A DNA stretch of 64,000 nucleotides from Deroplatys truncata (taxonomy: Eukaryota; Arthropoda; Insecta; Mantodea; Mantidae). Below are positions 11,381-21,418 of this stretch, one piece after another. Numbering within the stretch: position 1 is the stretch's first letter; each line of letters begins with the position of its first letter. The notes beneath the pieces are model-generated. The model had not been told where the DNA came from. It did no database searches and saw only the letters and a list, made by a program, of their open reading frames with translations. The translations under genes and the position numbers were made by a program. The stretch is from positions 222,475,498-222,539,497 of the forward strand of contig CM060978.1 in assembly GCA_030765065.1 (NCBI GenBank), written 5' to 3'.

Positions 11381-11505
11381 TCTGCTGTTTCGCGATGTAT
11401 AATGACTTCGGAGGTCGCGGATAATGAGTACAGGTGACAGCACAATGCACCTAAGATGAAAAACGTATGTTTGTGGGGTTTCCGGATACCTTTGATCACA
11501 TAGTG
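10345..11505 (-). mobile_element. Tc1-like DNA transposon copy 1, one terminal inverted repeat lost
   Basis: The sequence is a sister of the complete 1215-bp copy at 23885-25099. The right terminus (TTTGATCACATAGTG, followed by TA) is intact at 11505. About 75 bp at the other end, including that terminal repeat, are absent, and the sequence abuts a SINE-A fragment. Without both ends it cannot move. Confidence 0.85.
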
Positions 11506-12764
11506 TAAATGCAAATACTTAACGGTACTAAAATGGGTGTTTTAAAAATACCAAAGATAGTAGCCATAAACACATTAAATGAACAGTTTAGTATTTCAAT
11601 AACAGGAAAAGCGTTTATAATTGAAAATCACATCTTTCTGAACAAAGAAATAAAATTGGCAAATAGGACAAAATCCGCCACCTCCTAAAAAATCTTTTGC
11701 CACTTAACAACATTATGCGATGGAGTGCATACACCTCAACAATAAGTAAACCCTATAAGGAAAATTTAGGTAGCACAGATAGGTAATCCCAAGATTCAAA
11801 TTTAGAGCTCAGTATTCCTTGATCTGGGATCCATGCTGCATCCAAAATCTACAGGAATAGAAGATGCATATTAATTATAAGCAAAGAATTACAGAACTTT
11901 TGGCCAGAAAAAAAGGAAATAACCATGCTGCCCTCAAAACCATGAAGTACTATTTCATAAGGCTGCAATAGCAAACAAGCTGAAACAAACTTCGTCACAA
12001 AAACGCCGTTGTTGAATACGTGGTTGGAGACTGAATACATACCGGACTGCTACCCATGCCGGACACATATCGAGGTTTTAACCTTAGCTTTCAATGTTTA
12101 GATAATATTTTCATTTATGAAGTATTGCTCATATATTCTATATCAATGCTAAAAATGCAATTTTTTCTACTTAAAAGGCAATAAATTTTAATATATTTCG
12201 ACAGGACATATGCTAAAATAACAGAGTATCAGTTCAAAGATACTGTTTTTATCTGTTTCAATTATTAATTTATTTCCCCAAACATTTCCAAAGTACGAAA
12301 GCCGTTAAAAACTTCATCTTCATATTTTTGGCAACAAATAAGATGTGAGCTGTTGACGTGATCTTTGAAGATAGATTTACTGTCATCATTAGGTATTCAA
12401 ACAATGCTTTGTTTATAAAAATGTTATTCCACGTGCTTGTCTTAAATCAGTAATTAAATCTCAATGTGAGTAGTAATGGATTACTCATTCTTATGTCTAA
12501 AAAAACTGCTTTCAATGCAAGACAACACACTGCCTCTCATTCACAATGCATAAAAACTATCTAAAGGATGTTTTATATCGTATCATAAGCAGCTGTCCTT
12601 AAGGCTACAAGCTGTTAATCATTTTGATCATTGGATTAGTATCTCTTATGAAGCTATTTAAACGAACAAGCTTTTCTTAGTGACTAAGGATCAGTATGTG
12701 TCCAAATTAATTAGTCGTAGTTGGTAACCTGCGCCAACACAGTGCATAGTTATATACTCACTTT
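11506..12764. other. No gene recognised
   Basis: AT-rich DNA. The frame 12040-11849 on the minus strand is unremarkable. A short lysine-rich stretch near 11880-11950 on the plus strand could be a relic but is too short to assign. Confidence 0.45.
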
Positions 12765-13040
12765 CTACGCAATGCCGTGTGTTGATAGATACATGGCGTT
12801 TTGAATCTTTTCCCAGAAATGAAACTGTCGTACAATGACTGACTGGTCGCAGTTAATTACATTTGCCAACTCTCGAATAGAGTGACGTGGATCATCATGG
12901 TCTAGACGGTGTTCATCAAGATCTCGAGCTTTTCTGAATATGGACATTCATTCAAGTCAAGCTGGTCTTCTTTGACTGCACAAAACATATTTTTACTCTG
13001 CCTTTTTAGGCATTCTCCCCAAATATGGCACCAGTTTTTC
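12765..13040 (-). pseudogene. Mariner-type transposase relic (N-terminal DNA-binding region)
   Basis: The minus strand carries DDPRHSIRELANVINCDQS and QFHFWEKIQ, which resemble the second helix-turn-helix of mariner transposases (DPRxSTRELAexmnCsxxtvxrHLxxlGKvqk). The preceding segment, in another frame (KEDQLDLNECPYSEK), fits the linker upstream of it. The frameshift is near 12935. No catalytic core is present and no terminal repeats are evident. The assignment is by motif resemblance only. Confidence 0.5.
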
Positions 13041-13233
13041 AGACTTACTGTTATATTAAACTCAAAACAAAGGATTTCTTGTAACTTGACAATGTATACT
13101 TTTAAACTTAGCCAAGTTTCTTTAAATCTGAAAATCGGCCTGCAATTACAGGCACAATATTCTTGTTCTAAATGACACAAGAATACGATAAACGAAATTT
13201 AAAAATTAGTGATCTTGCCATGCTTTAAAAACA

Positions 13234-13699
13234 TCTGATGTGTTACACTCACTTGTACAAACTATTTTTACAAACGCTTATTCTCCATATGCTTCATGTT
13301 AATCGAGATATCGAAATGTTAATCTTATTGCTAATTTTCTTGTAGATGCAAGGGGAATTGGTAGCTTTAAGCGATAATCAAGTATTTTAAGAGCTGGTTG
13401 CTATGTGGAGTATTCCATTCTCTTTGCATTACCAGGACAAGAAAAAATCAAAAAAAATCTGATGTGTTACACTCACATGACTTTCTCTACTCTTGTACAA
13501 ACTATTTTTACAAACGCTTATTCTCCATATGCTTCATGTTAATCGAGATATCGAGATGTTAATCTTATTGTTAATTTTCTTGTAGATGCAAGGGGAATTG
13601 GTAGGCTTTAAGCGATAGTCAAATACTTTAAGAGCTGGTTGCTTTGTGGAGTATTCCATTCTCTTTGCATTACCAGGACAACAAAAAATAAAAAAAAAT
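13234..13699 (+). repeat. Two tandem truncated 5' units of HER
   Basis: Units of 224 bp (13234-13457) and 242 bp (13458-13699) both start TCTGATGTGTTACACTCAC and both end in an A-rich tract after CATTACCAGGACAA. They are closely similar apart from a 16-bp gap in the first. Confidence 0.85.
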
Positions 13700-14684
13700 T
13701 CTGATGTGTTACACTCACATGACTTTCTCTACTATTGTACAGACTACTTTTACAAACTCTTATTCTCTATCTATTTCATACTAATCGAGATAAACATTTG
13801 CAGAAACGATCTTTTGACATGCATAGAGAATTACATTTGACACGTAGCGACCAGTTCTATAAATATTTGACTATCGCTTAAGGCCTACTATGTTCCCCTT
13901 GTTTTGTATTTGCAAGGGCAATATAGAAATACAGTAGCCTTTAAGCATAGACATATCTCTTAATAGCTGGTTGCTATGTGCAGCACCATTCTCTTTGCCA
14001 CAGATTAATACTCTTTGCATGTCCAAGACAAAAAAATGTATAACCAACTCCCATTTGAGAAAATAAGAATTGAAAAATTTAAGGAAATAGCAAGCAATAG
14101 CTCGAAAACGGTTCACTCAACAACAAAAAATGTATATGACATAAATTGTGTATTTTAATGCGATCTACAGTTTTTGTGTAGTAAAATTTTGTCCATCTCT
14201 TATGGTTTACCAGTTATGCAAAAGTCGTTCACAATGAAGAATACTTTTGGAGACATTCCCAGGAAATTCGAGATATACAATTCATTTGCAATAAAAATGT
14301 CTTAAACTTATGGTATTTTACTCAAAATCGTTAGAGCCATTTTTGAGAAAATAAAAATTTTCGAAAAATGTTCCACGTAAAGGGTAATCTGGGGTGGGGG
14401 ATTTTCTTGAAAACCTTCGTGTCGCATCTCTGGAAGATACTGAACCCAAATACCAAGTTTGGTGTTTATCCGACTGTTCGTTTCTGATTTATGCTGTTCA
14501 CCGACAGACACACACACGCAAAATCACAGATAGACACACAGACACACATACGGACGTGTTTCCAAAAATGCTTCATATGCTTTTAGTGCACCTCAAAACA
14601 TGTATTTCCTGTGAAATCGCGTATCGAATTTTTGGGTGGAATGCAATACTTCCTCTACTTACTACACGTAGTAGAGAAAGTAAA
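13234..14684 (+). mobile_element. HER copy 2 with three tandem 5' ends
   Basis: The 5' end occurs three times in direct order, at 13234, 13458 and 13700. The first two units (224 and 242 bp) break off in an A-tract just after the block CCAGGACA, and the third runs through the core to the hairpin end at 14684. Unit 1 lacks the ACTTTCTCTAC subterminal block. Unit 3 switches to long-subfamily sequence near 13900. A CA-rich tract lies at 14508-14552. Either repeated insertion into an internal A-tract or tandem duplication could explain the array. Confidence 0.85.
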
Positions 14685-14698
14685 CATTCCCGCCTCCT

Positions 14699-15056
14699 AT
14701 GGACGAAAAAACCACGGCAAACTCAATCAGCATAAAATCACATCTGACGCAATTAAATATGCCGGAAATTGTATGTGCTTTGCTATATTTTCTGAGCACC
14801 CCTGTTTATCAATTTTTGGCGCTGTTTAAACAACTTAGGAAGATTTTCATCTCAACTATTTTATCAGAATATGCTAAATGGATATAAGCAATTAAGAAAC
14901 ATGCCTAGTTTAATCAATAAAGTTCTGGAACGGGACCAAAAGCTAGCGTGGACTGTGTATAATATCATCATTTGCATTCGTACTGTGCCTTGCCAACAAA
15001 TTTTCGCACCAGACCAGGAAAACGAAAGAAAAGATCCCGGTTCATATTTATTTTAA
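14699..15056 (+). CDS. Two overlapping unrecognised open frames
   Basis: The first frame (14699-14887, 62 codons) starts MDEKTTANSISIKSHL and has a hydrophobic stretch in its middle. The second (14871-15056, 61 codons) overlaps it by 17 bases in another frame and includes SLINKVLERDQKLAWTVYN and a charged end. Together they could be one coding sequence with a single frameshift. Composition is protein-like, but I recognise no family. The pair starts 15 bp after a HER hairpin end and is followed by an antisense relic at 15067-15440. It may be a transposon- or virus-derived relic, or chance. Confidence 0.3.
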
Positions 15057-15066
15057 ATAAGAGTCA

Positions 15067-15440
15067 TTAAATTACCATAATGGTCAAGACTGGGCACTGT
15101 TGTCCCACCACATCCAATGTTAGTAACCGCTTTATTTTACACCTGAGGTCAGTTTTCGCTTCTCTTGCTCCAGCATCCAGGAGGTAAAAGACCTCTTCCT
15201 CAGATGTCGACACCCTCAATATGGACGCTTAATCTGAAACGTTCATCCGCGAGTTCCTGAGTATACCGGGCGAGTGCCTTCTCAAACGAACGCACGTTAT
15301 TCTGACATTTTGCCAAAGTTACATGGATCGTTGTACTGCTCGGAATTCCGAACGAAGCCGAACCATAATTCCTTTTACTGGATTCTCTTGGGCAGTCGTC
15401 GCACGTCCTTTAGGTTACGCCCCCTAATCTTGCACATCTT
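15067..15440 (-). pseudogene. Unidentified antisense coding relic with frame changes
   Basis: The minus strand reads as protein-like sequence in successive frames. A segment near 15310-15235 includes FEKALARYTQELADERFRL. After a frame change near 15212 a 48-codon stretch, including EEEVFYLLDAGAREAKTDL, runs to a TAA at 15069-15067. G+C is clearly higher than in the flanks. The order of segments and the single orientation suggest one decayed gene of over 110 residues. I cannot assign a family. A host retropseudogene, a DNA transposon accessory gene or an old viral insertion all remain possible. Confidence 0.4.
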
Positions 15441-15901
15441 GTTTATTTCCTTCAGTGAATGATGATGTGAATAAATACGCAAAAAATATGAGATGTATAA
15501 AGAACGTATACTGAAGCTCGTAAAAAATAAACAGACAATGGTAGGAACTTTTGAACTTCCGTAGAATTTATATACGCAGACCAGCTTTGCAAAATTATTT
15601 AAATGTTTTTATGAAAGATAAATATGAAAAAATAATTACAGATTACACTATAAGTTACTGTAAAATCTTCCAGTAATTTTTAACCTTTACTAAAATTTCA
15701 CTGAAGCAGTCACTTAATCTACATAAGTAAGCCACGGAAATTATTGAAATTACTGTACTTAGGAGCTATAGAAGCTATTAACATTTCCAATAACATACAT
15801 GGTTCTCGTTAAAATCCGCTTCGATTACAATGTGTAAGATATATATCGCATTTAAATCTAAGTTTTGTAAACATACTTATCGGTAAACAAAGACCATATT
15901 A
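15441..15901. other. No gene recognised
   Basis: AT-rich, single-copy DNA, with nothing coding-like seen. Confidence 0.5.
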
Positions 15902-16718
15902 CCTTCTCTACTACGTATAGTAAGTAGGGGAAGTATTGCATTCAACCCAAAAATTCGATACCGAGATTTCACCGGAAATATATGTTTTAAGGCATCCTAA
16001 ATCCAAAAAATTTGATGTGTTACACTCACATGACTTTCTCTACTCTTGTACAATCTAATTTTACAAACGCTTATTCTCCATATGGTTCATGTTAATCGAG
16101 ATATCGAGATGTCAATCTTATTGGTAATTTTCTTGTAGATGCAAGGGAAATATGGTAGCTTTTAAGCGATAGTCAAATATTTTAACGCTGGTTGCTATGT
16201 GGCGCATTCCATTCTCTTTGCATGTCCAGGACATAAAAAAATGAATAACGAATGTGAGAAAAAGTATAAGTATTGTAAAGTTTAAGGAAATAACAAGCAA
16301 TATCTCGAAAACGGTTCACTCAGCAAAAGAAGTGTATATGACATAAGTTGTGTATTTTAACGCGATCTACATTTTTTGTGTAGTAAAATTTTGTCTATCT
16401 CTTATGGTTTACCAGTTATGCAAAAGTCGTTCACAAAGAAGAATACTTTTGGAGACATTCCCAGAAAATTCAAGATATACATTTCATTTCTCATGACATT
16501 ATCTTAAACATATGATATTTTCATCAAAATCGTTAGAGCCATTTTTGAGAAAATTAAAATTTTCGAAAAATCTTCCATGTAAAGGGTAGTCTGGGGTGGG
16601 TGTATTTTCTTGAAAACCTTCGTGTCGCATCTCTGGAAGATACTGAACCTAAATACCAAGTTTGGTGCTTATCCGACTGTTCGTTTTTGAGTTATGCTGT
16701 TCACAGACACACACACAG

Positions 16719-16752
<34 letters not shown>

Positions 16753-17625
16753 ACACACGGACATGTTTCGAAAAATGCTTTTTTTGGATTCAGGAGGTCT
16801 CAAAACATGTATTTCCGGTGAAATCTCGGTATCGAATTTTTGGGTGGAATGCAATACTTCCCCTACTTACTATACGTAGTAGAGAAAGTAAAAAGCGTTT
16901 TTGGAAACATGTCCGTGTGTGTGACTGTGAACAGCATAACTCAGAAACGAACAGTCGGATAAACACCAAACTTGGTATTTAGGTTCAGTATCTTCCAGAG
17001 ATGCGACACGAAGGTTTTCAGGAAAATCCCTCACCCAAGATTATCCTTTACATGGAACATTTGTCGAAAATTTTAATTTTCTCAAAAATGGCTCTAACGA
17101 TTTTGATTAAAACATCATATATTTAAGATCTTTCATCACAAATAAAATGTATATCTCGAATTTTCTGGGAATGTCTCCAAAAGTATTCTTCATTGTGACG
17201 ACTTTTGCATAACTGGTAAACCATAAGAGATAGACAAACGTTTACTACACAAAAACTGTAGATCGCGTTAAAATACACAATTTATGTCATATACTTTTTT
17301 TGTTGTTGAGTGAACCATTTTCGGGATATTACTTGTTATTCCCTTAAATTTTCCAATACTTATACTTTTTCTCAAATGGGAATTCGTTATTCATTTTTTT
17401 ATGTCCTGGACATACAAAGAGAATTGAATGCGCCACATAGCAACCAGCTCTTAAAAGATTTGACTATCACTTAAAGCCTACAATATTCCCCTTGCATCTA
17501 CAAGAAAATTAGCAATAACATTAACATCCCAATATCTCGATTAACATGAAGCACATGGAGAATAAGCGTTTATAAAAATAGTTTGTACAAGAGTAGAGAA
17601 GGTCATGTGAGTGTAACACATCAGA
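15902..17625 (-). mobile_element. HER copy 3, split by a nested HER
   Basis: The hairpin end and first 100 bp lie at 15902-16008 and the remainder at 16894-17625. The two parts rejoin exactly across the internal A-tract that precedes GCATTTTTGGAAACATG in other copies. The interruption is copy 4. The intact 5' end (reverse complement of TCTGATGTGTTAC) is at 17606-17625. Confidence 0.85.
16009..16893 (+). mobile_element. HER copy 4, nested in copy 3
   Basis: A complete element running from (T)TTGATGTGTTACAC to the hairpin end AGTAGAGAAAGT. It is inserted in opposite orientation into the A-tract of copy 3. It contains a (CA)n tract at 16695-16757. Because the host copy is known, the element ends can be read directly: it starts at or next to TTTGATG and ends at GAAAGT plus A's. 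Confidence 0.9.
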
Positions 17626-17852
17626 ATTTTTTTGTAATAGAGGGTTAATTTTTCGGCTGTACCAAGCATCAAAGTTAACTTAACAAATTTGACGTTTCTA
17701 ATGTGCAAATGCTTCGCGCATTCCATCTGTAATTAACTTATTATTAATGTTTAATATCTTGTCAACATATTTTCGGAATTATTTTTTCTGAGCCATTATA
17801 CTCGTAATATATAAAAGTTAAGTAATTCAGTGTTTAAAACATAATTTACATA
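17626..17852. other. No gene recognised
   Basis: AT-rich spacer between a HER and the membrane-protein-like relic. Confidence 0.4.
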
Positions 17853-18250
17853 AGAGTGCCTTTCGACCAATCCACGAGCCCATTGTTCCTCGAGTGATCA
17901 ATAACAATCACATTATGCTGGTAATACCACGCTACTTAGAAACAAAAAGTGATCCACAGTAGCGGGGTCGATAATGGGGTCAGATACGCTGTATTTTATA
18001 ATTTTTGAATCTTTAAGAAACATTTTTTGATCCGCCGCAAACCTGAACAACAAAGACTATCTTCAAGGTATCGTCTGGACAACTTTGATGGCAATAGTGG
18101 TTGTAATTGTGGTAACGTTGAACTCAATATTCAAGTTGAAATACATTTCCAGCGCAGAAGAAAGAGAAAGTAGAAGAAAACAGGAAATAGATGACATTCT
18201 ATCAAAGAATTGTCATCATAATTGTCATCAGTGTAGAATGTGCAACTAGT
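17853..18250 (+). pseudogene. Unidentified relic of a single-pass membrane protein
   Basis: Three protein-like stretches follow one another on the plus strand. The first (about 17853-17986) includes RPIHEPIVPRVINNNHIMLV and ends at a TAG. A second, in another frame (about 17950-18030), ends at a TGA. Directly after that TGA, in the same frame, a 71-codon stretch runs to TAG at 18248-18250. That last part has a strong transmembrane segment (TTLMAIVVVIVVTL), then a basic and acidic stretch (EERESRRKQEID), and ends in a Cys/His-rich tail with CHHNC and CRMC. The order suggests an extracellular part, one membrane anchor and a cytoplasmic tail. I do not recognise the protein. An endogenous retroviral or viral envelope-like gene and a host membrane protein pseudogene are both possible. 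It is broken by one frameshift and at least one stop. Confidence 0.4.
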
Positions 18251-18366
18251 AGAAGAAAATGTAGAATCAGACGACTGCAAAATTAAATGCGATTGCCGGG
18301 ATTTGAACCATGGATCTCCCGCTGTCCATCCGGTTGCTCTAACCAGTGAGCTACCAAGGCAACATG
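18251..18366 (-). mobile_element. SINE family C fragment (tRNA head)
   Basis: In reverse complement this reads as a tRNA-like head with an A-box-like TGGTAGCTCACTGGTTAGAGC and a B-box GGTTCAAATCCCGG, followed by the family body up to CTGATTCTAC. Relatives lie at 18600-18770 (plus) and 52924-53062 (minus). Confidence 0.75.
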
Positions 18367-18538
18367 CTGACTTGACATTAAATTCTCCAACTGCTTAGCA
18401 TTTTCTCCCGGTAAAACCACAAGAAGATCTCAAATTGTATTGAGATGACATCCCCAATGGCGACTTACAATGTTGTAAGTACTTTAAGTCCCGGGCTACA
18501 TAGTTTCAACCACAATTAGGTCAATTAATGGAATTAGT

Positions 18539-18770
18539 TGTTCTTCCACAGAAGCCGTGTGTTGGACAAGGTTGGAAAGGTAGAATAAAACGAATTTAAT
18601 GTAGTCCGGCATGTTACCATTGTAGCTCAGTAATTAGAGCAAACAGACGGAAACCGGAAGATCTGTGGTTCAAATCCCGGCTATGGCATTGAGTTTTTCA
18701 GACTTTCGGTCTGATTCTACCTTTCCAACCTCGTCCAACACACGGCTTGTGTGGAAGAATAATTAATTCC
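18539..18770 (+). mobile_element. SINE family C, inverted pair
   Basis: A plus-strand copy has its tRNA head at about 18612-18685 (TGTAGCTCAGTAATTAGAGC, then GGTTCAAATCCCGG) and tail at 18714-18770. Upstream, 18539-18586 is the reverse complement of that tail (TTCCACAGAAGCCGTGTG against CACACGGCTTGTGTGGAA). The two tails therefore face each other and can fold into a hairpin with the tRNA head in the loop. Confidence 0.75.
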
Positions 18771-18851
18771 AACAGAAAAAAATGGATATACCGATATATC
18801 TTTTGGTCCTGTTTAGCCTGTTTTTTTTAAAATTTTAGAATCTAACGGCTT

Positions 18852-19706
18852 TTTACTTTCTCTACGACGTATCTAGTAGGTAGAGAAGGTATTGCATTCC
18901 ACCCAAAAATTCGATACGAGATTTCACCGGAAATACATGTTTGATGTCCCCTGAATCAAAAAAAAAATAATTTTTAGAAAAAGTTCCGTGTGTCTGTATG
19001 TGTGTGTGAACAGCATAACTCGAAAACGAAAATTAGGATAAATACCAAATTTGCTATTTAGGTTCAGTACCTTCCAAAGATGCAACACAAAGATTTTGAA
19101 GAAGATACCCACCTCCAACTAACCTTTACATAGACCATTTTTCGAAAATTTTCATTTTCTTAAAAATGGCTGTAATGATTTTGATTAAAATAGCATATAT
19201 TATAGATATTTACATTGCAAATAAAATGTATATCTTGTATTTTCTGGGAATAGCCTCTAAAGCCCACTTCATATAGAAGTAGTTCTGTACGATCTTGTAT
19301 AAGCGGTAAACGTTAAGCGATAGAGGAAAACCTATTGCACAAAAAATGTAAATCTCCTTAAAACACACAATTTATTTGAAATAATTGTTGTGTGGCATTA
19401 ACCATTTCCGAGATATCCCTTATTAATGGTTTCCATTGTTCAATACTTCGTCATTCTTTTCAAGTCCTTTCGATATTCAGTGGTTTGTCGCGTTACTTGC
19501 AGGGTATGGAATTTAAGGCCAGTATATAGCGTCCAGTTCTTAAACATTTGACTATCGCTATTCACTTTTTATATATAATGAAATGTGTACTGCAACTGTT
19601 TCCGGAAAGATTAAAATGAAAATAAACGTTCGAAAGAATAATTTGTATATCCACTAATAAGCGACAGAGATAGGGAAAGTCGTGTGAATGTTATCATCAC
19701 ATCGGA
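18852..19706 (-). mobile_element. HER copy 5, divergent but complete
   Basis: Sequence is clearly diverged from the copy-1 type, yet both ends and the hairpin (CTTTCTCTAC ... GTAGAGAAGG) are kept. The 5' end is at 19690-19706 (reverse complement of TCCGATGTGATGA). Only a run of T's separates it from copy 6. Confidence 0.8.
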
Positions 19707-19711
19707 TTTTT

Positions 19712-20333
19712 TTTTTACTTTATCTACCATGTATGTACTAGTAGGTAGAGAAATTATTGAATTGCGCTAAAAGTTCGGAATCGATGTTTCACAGGAAATA
19801 CGTGTTTTAATGGTTCTCTGAACCCAGAAGAAGCATTTTAGAAACATGTCCGTGTGGGTCTGTATGTTTGTGGATAGTATAACTCAAAAACGAAACGTTG
19901 GATAAATACCAAACTTGTATTTAGGTTCAGTACCTTCCAAAGATGCGACAAAAAGATTTTCAAGAAAATCTCTGCATCCTAAACTACCCTTTACATGGAG
20001 CATTTTTCGAATTTTTTTATTTTCTAAAGAAATGACTCTAACGACTTTGATTAAAATACCATAAACATTTAAGACAATTACATAACAAATAAAATGCATA
20101 TTCTGAATTTTCTGGGAATAGTCTTCATTTTGTATAATCATGCGTAACTTGTAAACGTTAAGGGGTAGACGAAAACGCACTACACAAAAAATGTAGATTC
20201 CTTAAAACATACAATTTATTTCAAATAAGTTTTTTGTAGCATAAGCCATTTCTGGGATATCTTTAATTAATGATTCAAATTGCTCATTACTTGATCATTC
20301 TTTTAAAGTCCTGTCAACATTCAGTTGTTTACA
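19712..20333 (-). mobile_element. HER copy 6, divergent, 5' part missing
   Basis: Starts with a hairpin end (ACTTTATCTACC ... GGTAGAGAAAT) head-to-tail with copy 5. It follows the family core until about 20333, where the sequence flips to the opposite orientation (copy 7). Confidence 0.75.
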
Positions 20334-21373
20334 ACGCTTACCAGTTGCACAAGATTATATAAAATTTCTTCCGAATGGAGGGGACTTATTTCCAGAAAAT
20401 TCAAGATATACATTTTATTTGTCATGAGAATATCTTTTATTATCAGGCATTTTAATCAAAATAGTTAGAGCCATTTTTAAGAAAATAAAAAATTTCGAAA
20501 AATTTTCCATTTAATGAATAGTTTTGGGTGGAAGATCTGTAAAATCTTCATGTCGTATCTTTGGAAAATACTGAACTTAAATACCAAGTTTGGTGTTTAT
20601 TCGGTTTCCGTTTTTGAGTTATGCTGTTCACAAACACATATACAAACAGACAGACGCACACGGACCTTTTTCTAAAAATCTGATGTGTTCCATTCATATG
20701 ACTTTCTCTACCTTCAATCGTTTTTTTAGTGAGTGTACAAATTATACTTACGAAATGCTTATTTTCCTCTCTACTTCATTTTAAGCGAGATAAACTTTTC
20801 CGGAAATAGCTGCATTACACATTTCGTTACTGATGTATAACCATTAGCGATAGTTAAATGTTTTAAAACTGCGTGTTATATGCTGGTTTTAAAATTCCAT
20901 GCTTTTTCCATGATAGCCTGAGAAACAGCAGAAGATTGACACGACTTTAAAAAAATGGCTAACTATTGAACAATTCGAACCATTAATAACGGATATCTCG
21001 GAAATGAATTATGCCACAGAGAGTTTTCCAGAGATCTGTATTTTTTGTCCATGGCTTAACGTTTACCAGTTATACAAGATTATACAAAATTCTTCCCGAA
21101 TGAAGATGACTTCACAGGCTATTTCCAGGAAATTAAAGATATAAATTTTATTTGTCATGCAAATATCTTTAACATATGGTACTTTAATAAAAATCGATAG
21201 AGTCGTTTTTTTTAGAAAATCAAAAAACTCGAAAAATCTTCAATGTAGGGGGTAGTTTCTGGTTGAGGAATTTTCTTGAAAATCTTTGTATCACATTTTT
21301 TGTAGGTACTAAACTTATATACCAAGTTTGGTATTTATCGAAATTTAGTTTTTGAGTTCTGTGTTCACAGAGA

Positions 21374-21418
<45 letters not shown>

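Noticed and set aside
10943-11443. Intact host gene on the minus strand (166 codons)
   Set aside because: It is the N-terminal part of a broken Tc1 transposase; the true start is probably MGRSVEL at 11380, not the upstream ATG.
16600-16982. Recurring 60-115 codon frames in HER copies (segments such as SLEDTEPKYQVWCLSDCSF and HTHTHT/VCVCVC tracts)
   Set aside because: They appear on either strand wherever the repeat and its CA/TG tract occur, start at unrelated ATGs, differ in length between copies and overlap in several frames. They are by-products of a repeated DNA sequence, not a protein family.
18300-18360. tRNA gene
   Set aside because: A- and B-box-like segments and tRNA-like heads occur here and at 8990-9040, 18612, 52640-52716, 52970-53035 and 54529, but each is followed by a SINE body. 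No clean cloverleaf with acceptor pairing was found.
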